In this document: piece by piece, positions 48,069 through 56,832 of the stretch
How the letters are laid out: each line of letters opens with the position of its first letter
Numbering within the stretch: position 1 is the first letter of the stretch
Assembly (NCBI GenBank): GCA_947488905.1
Contig: CANLBJ010000007.1
Coordinates: 124,001-188,000, forward strand
Direction of reading: 5' to 3'
From: Ulvibacter algarum
Lineage (GTDB): Bacteria > Bacteroidota > Bacteroidia > Flavobacteriales > Flavobacteriaceae
Length of the DNA stretch: 64,000 nt
The notes under the pieces: model-generated
What the model was told of the DNA's origin: nothing
Databases searched by the model: none
Seen by the model: only the letters and a program-made list of their open reading frames with translations
Position numbers and translations under genes: made by a program

Positions 48069-49025
48069 TTACTTTTGAGCTTTCTGTATGGCAATAATCT
48101 CACTTACAGCTCTAGTATATTTAAAAGCATTGGTCGCTTTTTTAATCGCTTTATAGACCTTTTGTGGGTTGTGTGTAGACTGTGCAAAAAACTCCCAGAA
48201 GCCCAACATTTTCATCTTTATAGGCGTAGGTCCAGAGAGCATCGCGTCATACTGCTGGTAAATGGTATCGTGAAATTCTCTAAAAATCTCCCAACGCTCT
48301 GCAGGGTATTCTGTAGTATCTGCCTTAATCATACTAGGCAAAAATGGGTCTGCAATCAAGCCGCGACCTATCATAAAATGTGCTATAGAAGGAAAACGCT
48401 CTCGCATTGCCTTAAACTGTGCCACGCTTGTAATATCACCATTATAATATAAGGTGTGTTTTGCAACGTCTACACATTTCTGAAATGCCTCAAGATCAAC
48501 ACCTCCTTTATATAATTGTTTACCCAGTCTGGCGTGGATGGCTATATTCTTAATTGGATATTTGTCCAGAATTTTAAACGACTCTACTATTTCCGAAGCA
48601 CTCTCATAACCCAATCTCATTTTCATAGAGATCGTGACATCTGTCTCGCTATGTGCTCTGTCTAGAATATGGTCTATTTTTTCTGTGTTGCAAATAAGCC
48701 CAGAACCCATACCGCTTTTGGTGACCATTGGGTAAGGGCAACCTAGGTTCCAGTTAAGCTCTTTATAACCTAAAGACTGTATGTATTTTATCACAAAAAT
48801 AAAATGATCTGCATCTGCCGTCATCACTTGCGGGATAACATTTAAGGTGGTATTTACCTCTGGGTTTAAATCGCGCTGGTAAGACCCTTTAATAATCATC
48901 TTTCTATTAAACCGTATGTACGGCGCATAAAAAGTGTCTATCCCACCAAAATATTTTTGCTGTGCGTTCCTAAAAGTAGCATCTGTAAAGCCCTGTAAAG
49001 GGGAAGAAAGGAGTTGGTATGACAT
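48069..49025 (-). CDS. tRNA-dihydrouridine synthase
   Basis: SSPLQGFTDATFRNAQ...NWNLGCPYPMVTKSGMGSGLI...ISMKMRLGYE. Confidence 0.9.
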   Translation of the reverse strand: MSYQLLSSPLQGFTDATFRNAQQKYFGGIDTFYAPYIRFNRKMIIKGSYQRDLNPEVNTTLNVIPQVMTADADHFIFVIKYIQSLGYKELNWNLGCPYPMVTKSGMGSGLICNTEKIDHILDRAHSETDVTISMKMRLGYESASEIVESFKILDKYPIKNIAIHARLGKQLYKGGVDLEAFQKCVDVAKHTLYYNGDITSVAQFKAMRERFPSIAHFMIGRGLIADPFLPSMIKADTTEYPAERWEIFREFHDTIYQQYDAMLSGPTPIKMKMLGFWEFFAQSTHNPQKVYKAIKKATNAFKYTRAVSEIIAIQKAQK

Positions 49026-49186
49026 GTAATTATTTTGTGTGTGTAAAGATAGTTTATTCCTCCTTTAGAGTGCTCTGTTAGATTAATATCATGAATAAGG
49101 GTATCAATACATATTGTTCTGTTTTTTGCTGAAATATTATTTTTTTGACCAACAATATGATAATTTAAAGAGTATAATAGAACCAT

Positions 49187-49221
49187 AATTATGACATTAT
49201 AAAAATGACTGTGTCATAATT
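49187..49221. promoter_or_regulatory. Inverted repeat in the dus/fabH-like divergent region
   Basis: AATTATGACA - 15 nt - TGTCATAATT, perfect 10-bp arms. Confidence 0.5.
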
Positions 49222-49311
49222 GTGATATCCTCAAAATAGATTCATTTGTCTAAAAATAAGGAGGTTAACTAAAAAATATTATACAACTTTGCTTGCTTAA
49301 ATCTTTTAGAA

Positions 49312-50283
49312 ATGAGCAATGTAATGATAAATGGGACCGGTTCTTACGCTCCCAAAAATATAGTTAAAAATGATTTTTTTGAATCTGTAGGCTCTTCAGA
49401 TGCCTGGATTTATAAAAATCTTGGTATTAAAGAACGCCGTATTTCTACTGGCGAGACCACAAGTGATCTTGCTTATGAAGCAGGTAAAATAGCGATAGCA
49501 GATGCAGGGTTACAACCAGATGATATAGACCTTATTATTCTAGCCACAGCAACACCAGATAGATTGGCGCCTTCTTGTGCTTGTTTTGTACAAGAAAAAC
49601 TAAAAGCAACAAAAGCTGTTGCTTTTGATATTTCTGCAGTATGCTCAGGTGCGCTATTTGCCACAGCAACGGCGAGCCAGTTTATAAAATCTGGAATGTA
49701 CAAACACGCATTAGTAATAGGGGCAGACACTTTTTCTAATATCACAGACTGGGAACGTCGTGACTCTGTTTTTTTTGGTGATGGGGCAGGAGCAATGGTA
49801 CTCTCTGCAACAGATGAAGATAAAGGTTTTGTAGATTTTTTATTGCATACAGATGGTACTGGTAAAGAACATTTTACTATAAAAGCTGGAGGATCTGAAC
49901 TAAAAACTACAGACGAAACCATTAAAAATGGAGACAACTTTTTTAGTATGAATGGGCAAGAAGTTTATAAAACAGCCACAGCAGTTGTACCTCCTTGCAT
50001 AGAGACATTATTAAAGCGTAATGATGTAAAAATAGATCAAGTACAAGCCATGTTACCGCATCAACCTAGCATTGGTATTTTAAAATCTATTGCAGAACAA
50101 ATCAACCTTCCTTTTAGTAAAGTAAAAACCAATATGGATCGCTACGCAAATACCTCTGGCGGTACAATACCAATTGTTCTTGATGAGACCTTAAAATCTG
50201 AAACCTATAACAGTGGCGATTATCTTTTATTTGCCGCAGTAGGCGCAGGCTGGACGTGGGGATCTGCATTATATAAATGGTAA
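49312..50283 (+). CDS. 3-oxoacyl-ACP synthase III family (FabH-like)
   Basis: GTGSYAPKNIVKND...AFDISAVCSGALFATATASQFI...NTSGGTIPIVLDE. Confidence 0.9.
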   Translation: MSNVMINGTGSYAPKNIVKNDFFESVGSSDAWIYKNLGIKERRISTGETTSDLAYEAGKIAIADAGLQPDDIDLIILATATPDRLAPSCACFVQEKLKATKAVAFDISAVCSGALFATATASQFIKSGMYKHALVIGADTFSNITDWERRDSVFFGDGAGAMVLSATDEDKGFVDFLLHTDGTGKEHFTIKAGGSELKTTDETIKNGDNFFSMNGQEVYKTATAVVPPCIETLLKRNDVKIDQVQAMLPHQPSIGILKSIAEQINLPFSKVKTNMDRYANTSGGTIPIVLDETLKSETYNSGDYLLFAAVGAGWTWGSALYKW

Positions 50284-50315
50284 TATATTTTTTTAAAAAA
50301 TTTAAAAATTAAAAC

Positions 50316-51137
50316 ATGTTTAAAAATCAAACCTATTTAATTACCGGAATTGCAGATAAAAACTCCCTAGCAATGTATGTTGCAAAAGAAGTCATAAAAA
50401 ATGGTGGTAGCGTTATTTGCACAGGATTAGGAGTGAGCAAATTTCATAACGAACTATCAGACCGTGCTTCATCATTTTTAAATAAAAACTTTGAAGACTT
50501 TAAAGCGTCTATTAAAGAAGAGTTAGGTGATTATCGCACAGAGATTCTTGATGTTACTCTAGAAGAAAATGTAGAAGATTTTGCAAAGCGATTGCAAGAA
50601 GATGGAGTACAGATTAACGGCTTTTTGCACGCCATTGCTATGGATAAAACCATACGTAATAAAGAAGTGAAACCCTTACTAGATGTGACTTTACAAGAGT
50701 ATTGTGACACCATGGATGTTTCTGCATATTCATTAATACGTTTATCACATTACTTACTGAAATATGATGTATTGCAACCCGGTTCTTCTATATGTTCATT
50801 AAGTTATATCGCGGCTGCAAAAGTGACCTTTCACCCTTACCGAAATATGAGTATTGCAAAAGCTGCCCTAGAAAGAATCACCGTAGAACTTGCAGATGAG
50901 CTGGGTCGTAAACATAACATACGTGCAAATGCTATACGTTTTTCTACCTATATGGGTAGTAAAGCAGGTACCGCAACACTCACAGAAGAAGATGTTGCAA
51001 AAAGTGAAAGAATGAGCCCACTAGGTAACGCAACACCACAAGATTTGGCAAATGAAGTGATTCATCTTTTTAGACCAGACGGTCGTATTACAGGAGAAAT
51101 TCGTCACGTAGATGGAGGCTATCATATTACAGGATAA
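50316..51137 (+). CDS. Enoyl-ACP reductase-like SDR (FabI family)
   Basis: YLITGIADKNSLAMYVAKEVIKNGGSVICTG...RITGEIRHVDGGYHITG. Confidence 0.85.
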   Translation: MFKNQTYLITGIADKNSLAMYVAKEVIKNGGSVICTGLGVSKFHNELSDRASSFLNKNFEDFKASIKEELGDYRTEILDVTLEENVEDFAKRLQEDGVQINGFLHAIAMDKTIRNKEVKPLLDVTLQEYCDTMDVSAYSLIRLSHYLLKYDVLQPGSSICSLSYIAAAKVTFHPYRNMSIAKAALERITVELADELGRKHNIRANAIRFSTYMGSKAGTATLTEEDVAKSERMSPLGNATPQDLANEVIHLFRPDGRITGEIRHVDGGYHITG

Positions 51138-51165
51138 AAATTTAAGACTAGATTAATTTACATAG

Positions 51166-51207
51166 AAAAAAACCCAAACTCCCTATTAATTGGAATTTGG
51201 GTTTTTT
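51166..51207. terminator. Bidirectional terminator between the convergent fabI-like and asnB genes
   Basis: AAAAAACCCAAACTCC...GGAATTTGGGTTTTTT. Confidence 0.85.
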
Positions 51208-51228
51208 ATTTTTTAGTGCACTATTTTA

Positions 51229-52914
51229 TTAATAAGCCTCATCGTGTACATTAGCAACAGCTCTACCACTTGGGTCATTCATGTTTTTAAAACTCTCATC
51301 CCAGTCTAATGCTACTTGGCTACTACAAGCCACACTTGGCACAGAAGGCACCGTTAAAGCAGCCGCATCACTCGGGAAGTGCTCTTCAAAAATAGTACGG
51401 TAGTGAAACTCCTCTTTACTTGTAGGCGTCTGTATAGGGAAACGGTATTTAGCGTTTGCCATTTGGTCATCACTTACGGCGTCATTTACAATCTCTTTAA
51501 GTGTGTCTATCCAAGAATACCCTACACCGTCACTAAACTGCTCTTTTTGTCTCCAAGCTACTTCGTGTGGTAACATATCACCAAAAGCTTCACGCAATAT
51601 CCATTTTTCCATGGCTTGTTTGTCTGTTAGGTTTTTACCGGCAACAATCATTTTGTCTTTTGGGTTAAGGCGCATCGCAACATCCATAAACTCTTTGTCT
51701 AAAAATGGTACACGACCTTCAATGCCCCAAGAGGCTAAAGATTTGTTTGCACGCAAGCAATCATACATATGCAGCTTGTCTAGTTTACGTACATTCTCTT
51801 CATGAAATTCTTTATCGTTTGGCGCTTTATGAAAGTAGAGATATCCTCCAAAAATTTCATCTGCACCTTCACCAGATAATACCATTTTAATACCCATTGC
51901 CTTAATAGCACGTGCTAATAAAAACATAGGCGTAGAGGCACGTATAGTAGTAATGTCATAGGTCTCTACATGATAAATAACGTCACGTATAGCATCTATT
52001 CCTTCTTGTATAGTAAAATGAACATCGTGATGTACTGTACCTAAATGATCTGCTACTTTTTTTGCAGCGGCAAGATCTGGCGAACCTTCAAGACCAATAG
52101 CAAAAGAATGTAATTGTGGGTACCAAGCTCCTTCTTGATCACCACTTTCTATACGTTTGTCAGCATATTTTTTTGCTAGGGCAGAGGTGATACTAGAATC
52201 TAAACCACCAGATAGTAAAACACCATAAGGTACATCACTCATTAATTGTCTTTTTACAGCTGCATCTAGTGCGTCTCGTAATTCTTCAATGCTAGACTCG
52301 TTATCTTTTATGTTATCATATTCCATCCAGTCACGAGAATACCATCTTTTAAGCACACCGTCACTACTGTGTAAATAATGCCCTGGAGGGAAAAGCTCAA
52401 TTTTTGTGCAAAAACCTTCTAAGGCTTTTAATTCGCTTGCTACATAAAAAGTACCGTCTTTATCCCAACCCATATATAGCGGGATGATTCCCATATGATC
52501 ACGAGCAATTAAGTATTCGTTTTTCTCAACGTCATATAAAGCAAAACCGAAGATACCGTTTAACTCATCTAAAAAAGAAGCACCTTTCTCTTTGTATAAA
52601 GCTAAGATAACTTCGCAGTCACTCTTAGTTTGAAACTCATATTTGCCATCAAATTGTTTGCGTAATTCATTGTGGTTGTAAATCTCGCCATTAGCAGCTA
52701 ACACTAGTTTTTTGTCTTCAGAAAATAAAGGTTGTTTTCCAGAAGTTGGGTCTACAATTGCTAAACGCTCGTGAGCAAGAATAGCGCGCTTATTATCAAA
52801 AATACCACTCCAGTCTGGACCGCGATGTCTCAGGCTTTTTGCCATAGTTAATAATTGTGGTCGCAAATCTTCACTAGATTGCTTTAGGTCAAAGGCACAT
52901 ACAATTCCGCACAT
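51229..52914 (-). CDS. asnB: Asparagine synthase (glutamine-hydrolysing)
   Basis: MCGIVCAFDLK, RHRGPDWSG, VLLSGGLDSSITSALA, VLSGEGADEIFGGYLYF. Confidence 0.96.
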   Translation of the reverse strand: MCGIVCAFDLKQSSEDLRPQLLTMAKSLRHRGPDWSGIFDNKRAILAHERLAIVDPTSGKQPLFSEDKKLVLAANGEIYNHNELRKQFDGKYEFQTKSDCEVILALYKEKGASFLDELNGIFGFALYDVEKNEYLIARDHMGIIPLYMGWDKDGTFYVASELKALEGFCTKIELFPPGHYLHSSDGVLKRWYSRDWMEYDNIKDNESSIEELRDALDAAVKRQLMSDVPYGVLLSGGLDSSITSALAKKYADKRIESGDQEGAWYPQLHSFAIGLEGSPDLAAAKKVADHLGTVHHDVHFTIQEGIDAIRDVIYHVETYDITTIRASTPMFLLARAIKAMGIKMVLSGEGADEIFGGYLYFHKAPNDKEFHEENVRKLDKLHMYDCLRANKSLASWGIEGRVPFLDKEFMDVAMRLNPKDKMIVAGKNLTDKQAMEKWILREAFGDMLPHEVAWRQKEQFSDGVGYSWIDTLKEIVNDAVSDDQMANAKYRFPIQTPTSKEEFHYRTIFEEHFPSDAAALTVPSVPSVACSSQVALDWDESFKNMNDPSGRAVANVHDEAY

Positions 52915-52933
52915 AATTTTAATTTTATTATCA

Positions 52934-52951
52934 TTTCCGCGAAGGCGGAAA
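52934..52951. repeat. Small hairpin repeat TTTCCGC-GAAG-GCGGAAA
   Basis: Perfect 7-bp stem in the asnB leader. Confidence 0.6.
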
Positions 52952-52997
52952 TCTCTATTATTATTATTATTTATCTCATTCTTTATTTTTTTCCGTA

Positions 52998-53017
52998 CCC
53001 TGAGCGTAGTCGAAGGG
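52998..53017. repeat. Small palindromic repeat CCCTGAGCGTAGTCGAAGGG
   Basis: Sequence type seen widely as a dispersed repeat in Bacteroidetes (recalled); between the terminator and asnB. Confidence 0.6.
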
Positions 53018-53019
53018 AC

Positions 53020-53057
53020 AAAAAAAAACCGCCAAGTTTTAAAAAAAAACTTGGCGG
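53020..53057 (-). terminator. Attenuator terminator in the asnB leader
   Basis: CCGCCAAGTTTT-TTTTT-AAAACTTGGCGG on the minus strand followed by T9. Confidence 0.85.
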
Positions 53058-53084
53058 CTATATATTTTAGGGTACAAGTTTCTG

Positions 53085-53138
53085 TTACGTCTTTGCGTTA
53101 TTATTATTGAAATTATTATTTATAACAGATGTAAACAT
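53085..53138 (-). CDS. Asn-rich leader peptide of asnB (MFTSVINNNFNNNNAKT)
   Basis: ATG at 53138, TAA at 53087-53085; 7 of 17 residues are Asn; promoter upstream and terminator 28 nt downstream. Confidence 0.65.
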   Translation of the reverse strand: MFTSVINNNFNNNNAKT

Positions 53139-53166
53139 TACTTGTGTTTTTTCTTTATTGATGTTT

Positions 53167-53196
53167 CAAATTTAGGAAAATATTTTAACTGTGCAA
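53167..53196 (-). promoter_or_regulatory. asnB leader promoter
   Basis: Minus strand TTG (53196-53194), 19-nt spacer, TAAATTTG (53174-53167): matches Bacteroidetes -33/-7 layout. Confidence 0.7.
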
Positions 53197-53410
53197 GTTA
53201 TGCAGTGTTTTTTCTGAAATATTAAATTTGAAAACACATTATTTTTTAAATTAAATTCTAAGTCTCCTCAAACGCAGTTGAGAGGTTTTACGGTGCTAAC
53301 AGCGTGTTTTTTAAGCCAGTTTTAATGTGTGAGTTTTGGTCAAGAATATAGAGTAGCTTACCCAAGGAGGTCTCGACGGCGCTCGACCAGACACCTTTAC
53401 CACTTCAAAT

Positions 53411-53902
53411 TTAGCTTTGGTAAAGACTTTTAACCCTTTTTAAATCTAAGGTGTCGTTAAGCTCATAAAAATTTTCCAACTGCCATTTTTGTGTGCGAAT
53501 GGCTTGTTTACTAATAGCAACATCCCAAATAGGGTATACTCTAAAACCTCTTTTCCCTTCTCTAATTTCAGTAGAAATAATACCTTTTTTAATAAGTATA
53601 GATTTAGGAAAAACAAATTGACCTAGTTTATCATCTGCCATAACATTGATGATATAAAAATCAAAATCATCGTGAATGTCAAATGGTGCAATGGGACCTT
53701 GAGGTGTTCTTTTCCAGAAGGTGACAAACTGCCCCACTTTTTTTGGTGTAATCTTAGAAGACCTACTTATCACCTTTAAATTGTTTAATTGAAACTGGCA
53801 GGCGTCGTATTCTTTGCTTTCTTTTTCAATTGTTAGATCTGTAACCTTAAAACCGCAAGGTTTGTAGATATTGGTTTTGATTATTGATAAAAAGTGATTC
53901 AT
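53411..53902 (-). CDS. MepB family protein
   Basis: YDACQFQLNNLKVISRSSKITPKKVGQFVTFWKRTPQGPIAPFD...GFRVYPIWD. Confidence 0.85.
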   Translation of the reverse strand: MNHFLSIIKTNIYKPCGFKVTDLTIEKESKEYDACQFQLNNLKVISRSSKITPKKVGQFVTFWKRTPQGPIAPFDIHDDFDFYIINVMADDKLGQFVFPKSILIKKGIISTEIREGKRGFRVYPIWDVAISKQAIRTQKWQLENFYELNDTLDLKRVKSLYQS

Positions 53903-53960
53903 ACTATTATAAATAAGAAGCTATTGCCAGAAAGATAAATAAAGAATTTGTGGTAAAAAA

Positions 53961-53991
53961 AAACGTCTCATGCTTAAAGTCTGAGACGTTT
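53961..53991 (-). terminator. Rho-independent terminator of the 2-oxoacid dehydrogenase gene
   Basis: AAACGTCTCA...TGAGACGTTT with minus-strand T-run. Confidence 0.87.
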
Positions 53992-54009
53992 AGATATTAT
54001 CAATAAAGG

Positions 54010-56424
54010 CTATCTTAATGAAGGATACGCCTCTGGGTTTGCTTCATTCATCATTGCATATACTTTTTCAAACACATCTTCTGTAGATGGTTTACTAAAG
54101 TAATCACCATCTGTACCATAAGCTGGTCTGTGTGGCTTTGCTGCTAATGTTTGTGGTTTACTGTCTAAAAATTTATAACCATCTTGATTATCTACTATTT
54201 CAGAAAGAATATATGCAGAAGCACCTCCTGGAACATCTTCATCAATAACTAGTAAACGGTTTGTCTTCTTAACACTCTCTACCATTTGTTTATTAATATC
54301 AAGCGGGAGTAATGATTGTACATCAATAACCTCTGCATCAATACCTACTTGTTGTAATTCTTTTGCTGCCTGCATTACAATACGTAGCGTACTACCGTAA
54401 GAAACTAGTGTAATATCGCTACCTTCTTTTATGGTTTCTACAACACCTATTGGTGTTCTAAACTCACCAAGGTTAGTAGGTAGTTTCTCTTTTAAACGGT
54501 ACCCGTTAAGACACTCAATGATAAGACCTGGCTCATCTGTCTCTAACAATGTGTTATAAAAACCAGCGGCTTTTGTCATATCTCTAGGCACGAGAATGTA
54601 CATACCACGCAATAGGTGAATTAATCCTCCCATTTGCGATCCACTATGCCAGATTCCTTCAAGTCTGTGGCCACGTGTACGTACAATAAGCGGCGCTTTT
54701 TGTTGTCCTTTTGTTCTGTATTGTACCGTTACAAGATCATCACTCATAATCTGTAAGGCATACAAAATATAATCTAGGTATTGTATTTCTGCAATAGGGC
54801 GTAGGCCTCTCATTGCCATTCCAATACCTTGACCAAGAATAGTTGCTTCTCTAATACCGCAATCGCTCACACGAAGGTCGCCGTATTTTTCTTGCATTCC
54901 TTCTAGTCCTTGATTTACATCACCTATCTCACCAGCATCTTCTCCAAAAATTAAAACTTCTGGATGTTTACTAAAAATAGCATCAAAGTTATCACGTAAT
55001 ACCATACGCGCATCTACATCTTCTGCACTAGTATCATAGGTAGGTTTTACTTCTTGAATATCTGTAGCTTTTACTTTAGCTTCACTATAAAGATGGCTGC
55101 TATATTTAGGCTGTACTGTTTCAAAATAGTTATTTAACCAATCTTGAATTTGTCCTTTTTCTGCAGAGCTTTCAGAAACTACATAACGTAATGCTTTACG
55201 CACCGTTGCTGCAATTTTACCACGATTAGGTTCTGTGTCACCTGCTAGGTCATTTTTAAGTTTCTCAATAAAGACTTTATTGCTAGAGCTCTCTGCAAGG
55301 TTAGTAAGTAATGTAAGCGCTTCCTGTTGTTCTTGTTGTTGTGGTGTAATAAAAGCAGACCAAGCGGCTTTTTTACCTTCACGTACTTGTTTTTTAATGT
55401 CTTTGTCAATCGCATCAAGTTCTTCTTCTGATGCAAAGTTGTTCTCTAACACCCATTTTCTAAACTGTACATTACAGTCATACTCACGCTCCCAAGATAA
55501 TCTATCTTGACTCTTGTAACGCTCGTGTGATCCAGATGTAGAGTGCCCTTGTGGTTGTGTAAGTTCTTTTACGTGCACTAAAACAGGTACGTGCTCTTCA
55601 CGAGCAATTTTACCTGCTTTCTGGTATGCTTCTACAAGTTCTGCATAGTTCCAGCCAGTTACTCTAATAATCTCATAACCTTTACCGTGCTCATCTCTTT
55701 GAAATCCTTTTAAGACTTCAGATATGTTTTCTTTTGTTGTTTGATGTCTAGCGTGTACAGAAATACCGTACTCATCATCCCAAACACTCATAACCATTGG
55801 TACTTGTAAAACACCAGCAGCGTTAATAGTTTCCCAGAATAAACCTTCACTTGTACTTGCGTTACCTATTGTACCCCAAGCAACTTCATTACCTTTATCA
55901 GATAAATTGCTGAAATTTTCTAGACCTTTTACTTGTCTAAATATTTTTGAAGCTTGTGCTAGCCCTAATAATCTAGGCATCTGTCCTGCGGTAGGAGAGA
56001 TGTCTGCACTACTGTTTTTTTGTTCGGCTAGGTTTCTCCAGCTTCCGTCTTCGTTAATAGATTTTGTAGCAAAGTGCCCACCCATCTGGCGACCTGCACT
56101 CATTGGGTCTGCACCTGTGTTTGTATCACCATACAATCCTGCAAAGAATTGTTGTATGGTTAATTCACCAATAGCCATCATAAAAGTTTGGTCACGGTAA
56201 TACCCACTACGCCAGTCTCCGTTTTTAAAAGCCTTTGCCCAAGCAAGTTGCGGTATTTCTTTACCATCACCAAAAATTCCGAATTTTGCTTTTCCTGTCA
56301 ATACTTCTCGACGTCCTAAAAGGCTACATTCTCTACTGGTTACAGCAAGTTTATAGTCTTTAATTACTTCAGTTTTAAAGTCTTCGAAAGATAAATTTGA
56401 ATCGATTTTTTGGTCTGTTTTCAT
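54010..56424 (-). CDS. 2-oxoacid (branched-chain) dehydrogenase E1, alpha-beta fusion
   Basis: N-terminal E1-alpha-like half and C-terminal E1-beta half (VLIFGEDAGEIGDVNQGLEGMQEKYGDLRVSDCGIREATILGQGIGMAMRGLRPI). Confidence 0.92.
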   Translation of the reverse strand: MKTDQKIDSNLSFEDFKTEVIKDYKLAVTSRECSLLGRREVLTGKAKFGIFGDGKEIPQLAWAKAFKNGDWRSGYYRDQTFMMAIGELTIQQFFAGLYGDTNTGADPMSAGRQMGGHFATKSINEDGSWRNLAEQKNSSADISPTAGQMPRLLGLAQASKIFRQVKGLENFSNLSDKGNEVAWGTIGNASTSEGLFWETINAAGVLQVPMVMSVWDDEYGISVHARHQTTKENISEVLKGFQRDEHGKGYEIIRVTGWNYAELVEAYQKAGKIAREEHVPVLVHVKELTQPQGHSTSGSHERYKSQDRLSWEREYDCNVQFRKWVLENNFASEEELDAIDKDIKKQVREGKKAAWSAFITPQQQEQQEALTLLTNLAESSSNKVFIEKLKNDLAGDTEPNRGKIAATVRKALRYVVSESSAEKGQIQDWLNNYFETVQPKYSSHLYSEAKVKATDIQEVKPTYDTSAEDVDARMVLRDNFDAIFSKHPEVLIFGEDAGEIGDVNQGLEGMQEKYGDLRVSDCGIREATILGQGIGMAMRGLRPIAEIQYLDYILYALQIMSDDLVTVQYRTKGQQKAPLIVRTRGHRLEGIWHSGSQMGGLIHLLRGMYILVPRDMTKAAGFYNTLLETDEPGLIIECLNGYRLKEKLPTNLGEFRTPIGVVETIKEGSDITLVSYGSTLRIVMQAAKELQQVGIDAEVIDVQSLLPLDINKQMVESVKKTNRLLVIDEDVPGGASAYILSEIVDNQDGYKFLDSKPQTLAAKPHRPAYGTDGDYFSKPSTEDVFEKVYAMMNEANPEAYPSLR

Positions 56425-56530
56425 ACGGTGTTATTAGGATTACAAAAATAGGTAAAAAGCAAGCTTGAAACAATGCTAAAGTTTTGCTAAATTCTTAATA
56501 TTTCCGAAGAAAACTTGTGGATGCTATAAT

Positions 56531-56746
56531 CTAACCCCTTATTTTAACGATTAGAATACGAATCAATAATAGAAACGGGGTTCCATGTAATAATACATCA
56601 AACCAGTCTTTTAAAACCATACCTTTTGCACCGCCGGCAATCCATTTAAGTTTCCCCCAAATATGTGGTTCTGGGAAAAATGGCGCTAAACCTAAGGTTA
56701 AGCAAAGTAGTAGTATTAGTTTCCAGTTGTTGAGTAAGTCTTTCAT
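56531..56746 (-). CDS. Small membrane protein (71 aa)
   Basis: APFFPEPHIWGKLKWIAGGAKGM; family conserved in Flavobacteriia (recalled). Confidence 0.6.
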   Translation of the reverse strand: MKDLLNNWKLILLLCLTLGLAPFFPEPHIWGKLKWIAGGAKGMVLKDWFDVLLHGTPFLLLIRILIVKIRG

Positions 56747-56832
56747 TTTTTGAGTTTTGGGCCTTGAGCTATTAGCTTTAAGATTAGCTGCTTTAATCTA
56801 TACTCTCTAAACGCAGCGTTCTATCTTCTCTT

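Noticed and set aside
48075-48452. 125-aa plus-strand ORF
   Set aside because: Antisense within the tRNA-dihydrouridine synthase gene.
48938-49186. 82-aa minus-strand ORF
   Set aside because: Overlaps the 5' end of the dus gene and the divergent promoter region in another frame; low coding plausibility.
49473-49937. 154-aa minus-strand ORF
   Set aside because: Antisense to the FabH-like gene; Ser/Ala/Pro-rich shadow frame.
52955-52970. Second Asn-rich leader ORF in the AAT run near asnB
   Set aside because: The minus-strand frame reads ATG AGA TAA; no open reading frame uses the AAT run.
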